A program made the position numbers and the translations under genes. DNA of 34,007 nt from contig JABBNY010000004.1 in assembly GCA_019352095.1 (NCBI GenBank), positions 1 through 34,007 of the forward strand, read 5' to 3'. Under the pieces are notes generated by a model that saw nothing but the letters and a program-made list of their open reading frames with translations, was not told the origin of the DNA and searched no databases. Positions 31,318-34,007 of this stretch are shown here, piece by piece; position 1 is the first letter of the stretch; each line of letters opens with the position of its first letter. Origin of the DNA: Acidobacteriota bacterium (GTDB lineage: Bacteria; Actinomycetota; Acidimicrobiia; Acidimicrobiales; RAAP-2).

Positions 31318-32736
31318 GTGCGACGCACGCGAATCGTAGCCACTATCGGGCCGGCCTCGGATAGTGATGAAGTTCTATTGAAGCTCGTCGATGCAGGCGT
31401 TGACGTGTTTCGTCTCTCGTTTGCCCACGGCGACATTCCATCGGGTATCGAGCGCCTTCGCCGCGTTCGCGCGCTGGTGCCGCACCTGGGCATCATGGTC
31501 GACATCCCCGGCCCCAAGATTCGCGCCGGTTCATTCGGCACGTCCCCGGTCGCGTTGACGATTGGGAGCACGATTGAGCTGTTTGAGGCTTTTGGAGAGG
31601 CCTCCACTGCCGAGCGCATCGCCATCGAGCGCCACGACATCCTGGCGCAATTGAAGCCGGGCGATCGTATTCACATCGGTGATGGCGGCGTCTCGCTCCA
31701 GGTGACGTCCTCGGGTAAGCACACCAAGACCGTCGTTACCTCGGGTGGTGCGGTGATGGGCAAGCCCGGTCTTTCGCTACCGACGTCGATCTTGAACGAC
31801 CGACTACCCACCGAAGAGGATCGAGCGCGCCTCGAGGCACTTCGCACCGAGGAGTTCGAGATCCTCGCGGTCTCGTTCGTGCGCTCGGCGTTCGACATGG
31901 TGTCGGTACGTACGGTGTTGTCTCGCGACGACGTCATGATGATGGCGAAGATCGAGACCGGCGAGGGTGTCGAGAATCTCGACGAGATCATTGCGGTCTC
32001 TGACGCGATCATGGTCGCTCGAGGCGACCTCGGTGTTCGCATGCCCATCGAAGAAGTGCCCCACCTGCAGAAGCTGATCGTGCGACACGGCATTCGTTAC
32101 GCCCGACCCGTGGTGGTCGCGACTCAGATGCTCGAATCCATGACGCACTCCCAGGTGCCAACGCGCGCCGAGGTCACTGACGTCGCCAACGCCGTCCTCG
32201 ACGGCGCCAGCGCCGTCATGTTGAGTGGTGAAACCGCGATTGGCGACGATCCTGTCGGGACCGTGAGGACGATGGACCGCATCGTGACCCGCGCCGAAGA
32301 GTCGTTCGATTACGCGAAGTGGGGCTCATCGCTCGGCGTGCAGCAGATCGTCGGCACCGGCACCCAATCCACGCGCATCACCGCCGCGATCACGGGAGCC
32401 GCGTGGCGAGCGGCGATGGAAGAAAAGGCAGTCGCGATTGTCGCGTGTACTCGTTCGGGTATGACCGCACGCGCGATCTCGCGTTTTCGTCCGCCGATGC
32501 CCATCATCGCCATCACGCCCAGTGAGTCAACGGCGCGCCAACTCACCAGCTCGTGGGGCGTGCAAGATGTCTTCATGTCACCCTCGACCGATATTGACGA
32601 ACTCTGCGACTTCGCGGTTGAGCAGGTGGTGAAGGCGGGGATTGCCCAATCTGGCGACCCGATCGTGATCATGGCCGGTTCCCAGTCTGGTGGTACCGCC
32701 GTCACCGACACCGTTCGAATGGTGATTGTTCCTTGA
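31318..32736 (+). CDS. pyk: Pyruvate kinase with altered potassium site
   Basis: A 472-aa protein from GTG 31318 preceded by GCGAAGGG; the ORF track start at 31249 is too early. It converts phosphoenolpyruvate and ADP to pyruvate and ATP. VATIGPASDSD, MMAKIETGEGVENLDEI (catalytic Lys and metal-binding Glu), AIMVARGDLGVRMPIEEVPHLQK and VATQMLESM are clear. Two motifs are unusual: RLSFAHG where most have RLNFSHG, and VDIPGPKIRAG where many have DTKGPEIRTG. The changes fall on residues that bind potassium in the muscle enzyme. Lys67 in place of Glu is the known mark of potassium-independent pyruvate kinases. It stands alone after the cobalamin operon. Confidence 0.94.
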   Translation: MRRTRIVATIGPASDSDEVLLKLVDAGVDVFRLSFAHGDIPSGIERLRRVRALVPHLGIMVDIPGPKIRAGSFGTSPVALTIGSTIELFEAFGEASTAERIAIERHDILAQLKPGDRIHIGDGGVSLQVTSSGKHTKTVVTSGGAVMGKPGLSLPTSILNDRLPTEEDRARLEALRTEEFEILAVSFVRSAFDMVSVRTVLSRDDVMMMAKIETGEGVENLDEIIAVSDAIMVARGDLGVRMPIEEVPHLQKLIVRHGIRYARPVVVATQMLESMTHSQVPTRAEVTDVANAVLDGASAVMLSGETAIGDDPVGTVRTMDRIVTRAEESFDYAKWGSSLGVQQIVGTGTQSTRITAAITGAAWRAAMEEKAVAIVACTRSGMTARAISRFRPPMPIIAITPSESTARQLTSSWGVQDVFMSPSTDIDELCDFAVEQVVKAGIAQSGDPIVIMAGSQSGGTAVTDTVRMVIVP

Positions 32737-32906
32737 GCATCCTGGCGGGTTAGTGACAGAAATCGTTGATCAGCACTTTCGCAACCACTTTTTGGGTTCA
32801 TTCCCAGTCTGAGGATCTGGTTGTCCCAGCTCGAAGTAGTTCTATGTACCCCACTCTTCTCACGGAAGTCCTATCGCGTGGTTCCAGATACGCCGAGGAG
32901 CACCCT
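32737..32906. other. Short convergent gap between pyk and the minus-strand gene
   Basis: About 170 bases between convergent genes. I see no clean terminator. TTTGGGTTCATTCCCAGT near 32791 is a small hairpin (TGGG/CCCA) and the only secondary-structure candidate. The overlapping short ORFs look like shadows. Confidence 0.3.
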
Positions 32907-33650
32907 TCAGACGCGCCGCCGGCGGGGCTCACGGCTTCCATCCTTGATTGCGCTGACGATGTCAAAGTCCAGCGACGGATACCGAGTGTGCGCCAAAAGT
33001 TCGTCGATTCCGATCTCCTCGCCGGGAAAGGCACACGACACCATCCCCGCAACGCTCAGCGCCGCATTCAAGACTGAATCAATCGCGTAGCCAGGCTCCA
33101 TCGTCGGACTGGTCAACGCAAAGAGCGCAGTGCATTGTCGATTCATGGCGGCATTGATGATTGTGAGGCCGAGCCGCAGTTGGCGCACTCCGGCTTCTCC
33201 AATTACTGCGGCGAGCTCGGGTCGGCGCAACTGAGCGGAGATGGAGACGAGTACTTGTTGCGCCACGTCGGTGGCAAGATTTCGGTCGCCTTCCTCGTCA
33301 TCAATCAGCCACTGCGCTACCGCAAAGTTGCCGTCTAATTCCTCGAACGCCGAAGCGAACTCGGTGAGCAACGCCACGGCGAACATCACGGGTCCGGCGA
33401 ACTGATACACGGGCGTGAGCCTCGATTGCTGGGCGCTGAGTCGCTGCAGCAGGAGTATGTCGCCCGAGTCGGATTGATTCATAACACGCAGCCGTTCGCG
33501 AGCAATCTCAAAACTCCTGCGAAGTTCGTTCTCAGATACCACATCGACTTGGTCGTCGGGGCTGTCCTCTTGGCACAGTGCCCTCGTCGAACTGCGTCGC
33601 CACGGGTCAGGTCCATTACCACCAAGCCCGGTGGATTCTTCGTTCCCCAT
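32907..33650 (-). CDS. Hypothetical protein, 247 aa
   Basis: An ORF with a strong ribosome binding site on the minus strand (AAGGAG 5 bases before ATG 33650). The product begins MGNEESTGLGGNGPDPWRRS with a polar, probably disordered N-terminus of about 35 residues. A helical body follows with ELRRSFEIARERLRVMNQ, LLLQRLSAQQSRLTPVYQF and FAGPVMFAVALLTEFASAF. It continues with QWLIDDEEGDRNLATDVAQQVLV and LGLTIINAAMNRQCTALFAL, and has a basic end REPRRRRV. It seems soluble and alpha-helical. I do not recognise the family, and neighbours give no hint because pyk is convergent. Confidence 0.65.
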   Translation of the reverse strand: MGNEESTGLGGNGPDPWRRSSTRALCQEDSPDDQVDVVSENELRRSFEIARERLRVMNQSDSGDILLLQRLSAQQSRLTPVYQFAGPVMFAVALLTEFASAFEELDGNFAVAQWLIDDEEGDRNLATDVAQQVLVSISAQLRRPELAAVIGEAGVRQLRLGLTIINAAMNRQCTALFALTSPTMEPGYAIDSVLNAALSVAGMVSCAFPGEEIGIDELLAHTRYPSLDFDIVSAIKDGSREPRRRRV

Positions 33651-34007
33651 GGTTGCTCCTTGTCTCTTCTTACTCGCTACCTAGCCCCATCTGTCCCACT
33701 TCAGCTCACGATGGACATCGTCAATTCATCGCGCCAATGTGCCGGCACGTGACGGTCAGCGTTGGGAGTTGACTGGACTGACCCTCTTGCAGAGCGGGTC
33801 GTTGCGAGTGACCGGTTGGTGTTCGAGTGAGACTCTCGGTGGCGCGGCTCGTGCGAAGTGGCTCCATTGAAGAGGTGCTGAGGAAACCGAGAGATAATAG
33901 GAGGCGGAGGAAACAGCCCCCTCTTCGATAACGGCCACGTTTGCTGGGGATTAGTGGATATTTTACTGGGTTCCCATGATCAAAAATATGTGGGGATTTT
34001 GTCGGCG
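33651..34007. other. Noncoding right end of the window
   Basis: About 350 bases upstream of the minus-strand gene with no supported ORF. GATAAT at 33893-33898 is a possible -10 box, but the nearest -35-like TTGAAG is 20 bases away. The last 60 bases are AT-rich and contain ATGATCAAAAATATG at about 33977, which could open a gene running off the edge but lacks a clear ribosome binding site. Confidence 0.35.

Noticed and set aside
32785-32830. tRNA-like T-arm (GGGTTCATTCCC) that could mark an attachment site
   Set aside because: The loop lacks the conserved A, no acceptor or anticodon arm can be built around it, and no integrase is nearby.

Overview
The window reads as a high-GC actinobacterial chromosome segment. 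The codon bias, GTG starts, a mycofactocin locus and tight start/stop overlaps all point that way. A member of the Acidimicrobiia or a related lineage is my inference; nothing here fixes the taxon. Genes are dense, and I see no rRNA, tRNA, CRISPR array, transposase or phage gene.

Layout. (1) 1-2702: the 5' part of an aconitase gene (minus strand, cut by the left edge) and argS. (2) 2781-9161: a mycofactocin redox-cofactor locus. It has a zinc alcohol dehydrogenase of the NDMA-dependent type, the oligoglycosyl transferase mftF on the opposite strand, the 35-aa precursor mftA (absent from the ORF track), mftB, the radical SAM gene mftC, mftD and a mycofactocin-type SDR. The peptidase gene mftE and regulator mftR are not in the window. 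(3) 9591-17642: a sulfide/persulfide island. It holds an MMPL transporter, a sulfide:quinone oxidoreductase-like flavoprotein, a 48-aa protein, a CstR-like repressor, a CoA-disulfide reductase/rhodanese fusion, a 59-aa Cys-rich protein and two SAM methyltransferases. Three sites of the form ATACCC-N4-GGGTAT (two exact, one degenerate) lie at the transporter, the oxidoreductase and the repressor. One is the core of a perfect 19-4-19 palindrome abutting the transporter start codon.

(4) 17701-23444: cydABDC, encoding a cytochrome bd oxidase and its assembly ABC transporter. (5) 23463-31185: a cobalamin operon behind a cobalamin riboswitch whose downstream hairpin covers the ribosome binding site. 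It encodes a BtuFCD-type importer, CobO, CobU, CobS, a CobC-like phosphatase and a BluB-CobT fusion. It ends in a decayed cobQ that keeps only frameshifted N- and C-terminal scraps. The operon therefore looks specialised for corrinoid uptake and lower-ligand assembly rather than ring synthesis. (6) 31318-34007: a pyruvate kinase with a substituted potassium site, an unrecognised 247-aa protein on the minus strand, and noncoding sequence.

How the parts may work together: the persulfide-sensing repressor probably controls sulfide oxidation to the quinone pool and persulfide processing. The neighbouring bd oxidase is of a class known to tolerate sulfide. Mycofactocin supports alcohol and SDR dehydrogenases with non-exchangeable nicotinamide cofactors. 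These links come from family knowledge and gene order, not from data on this organism.
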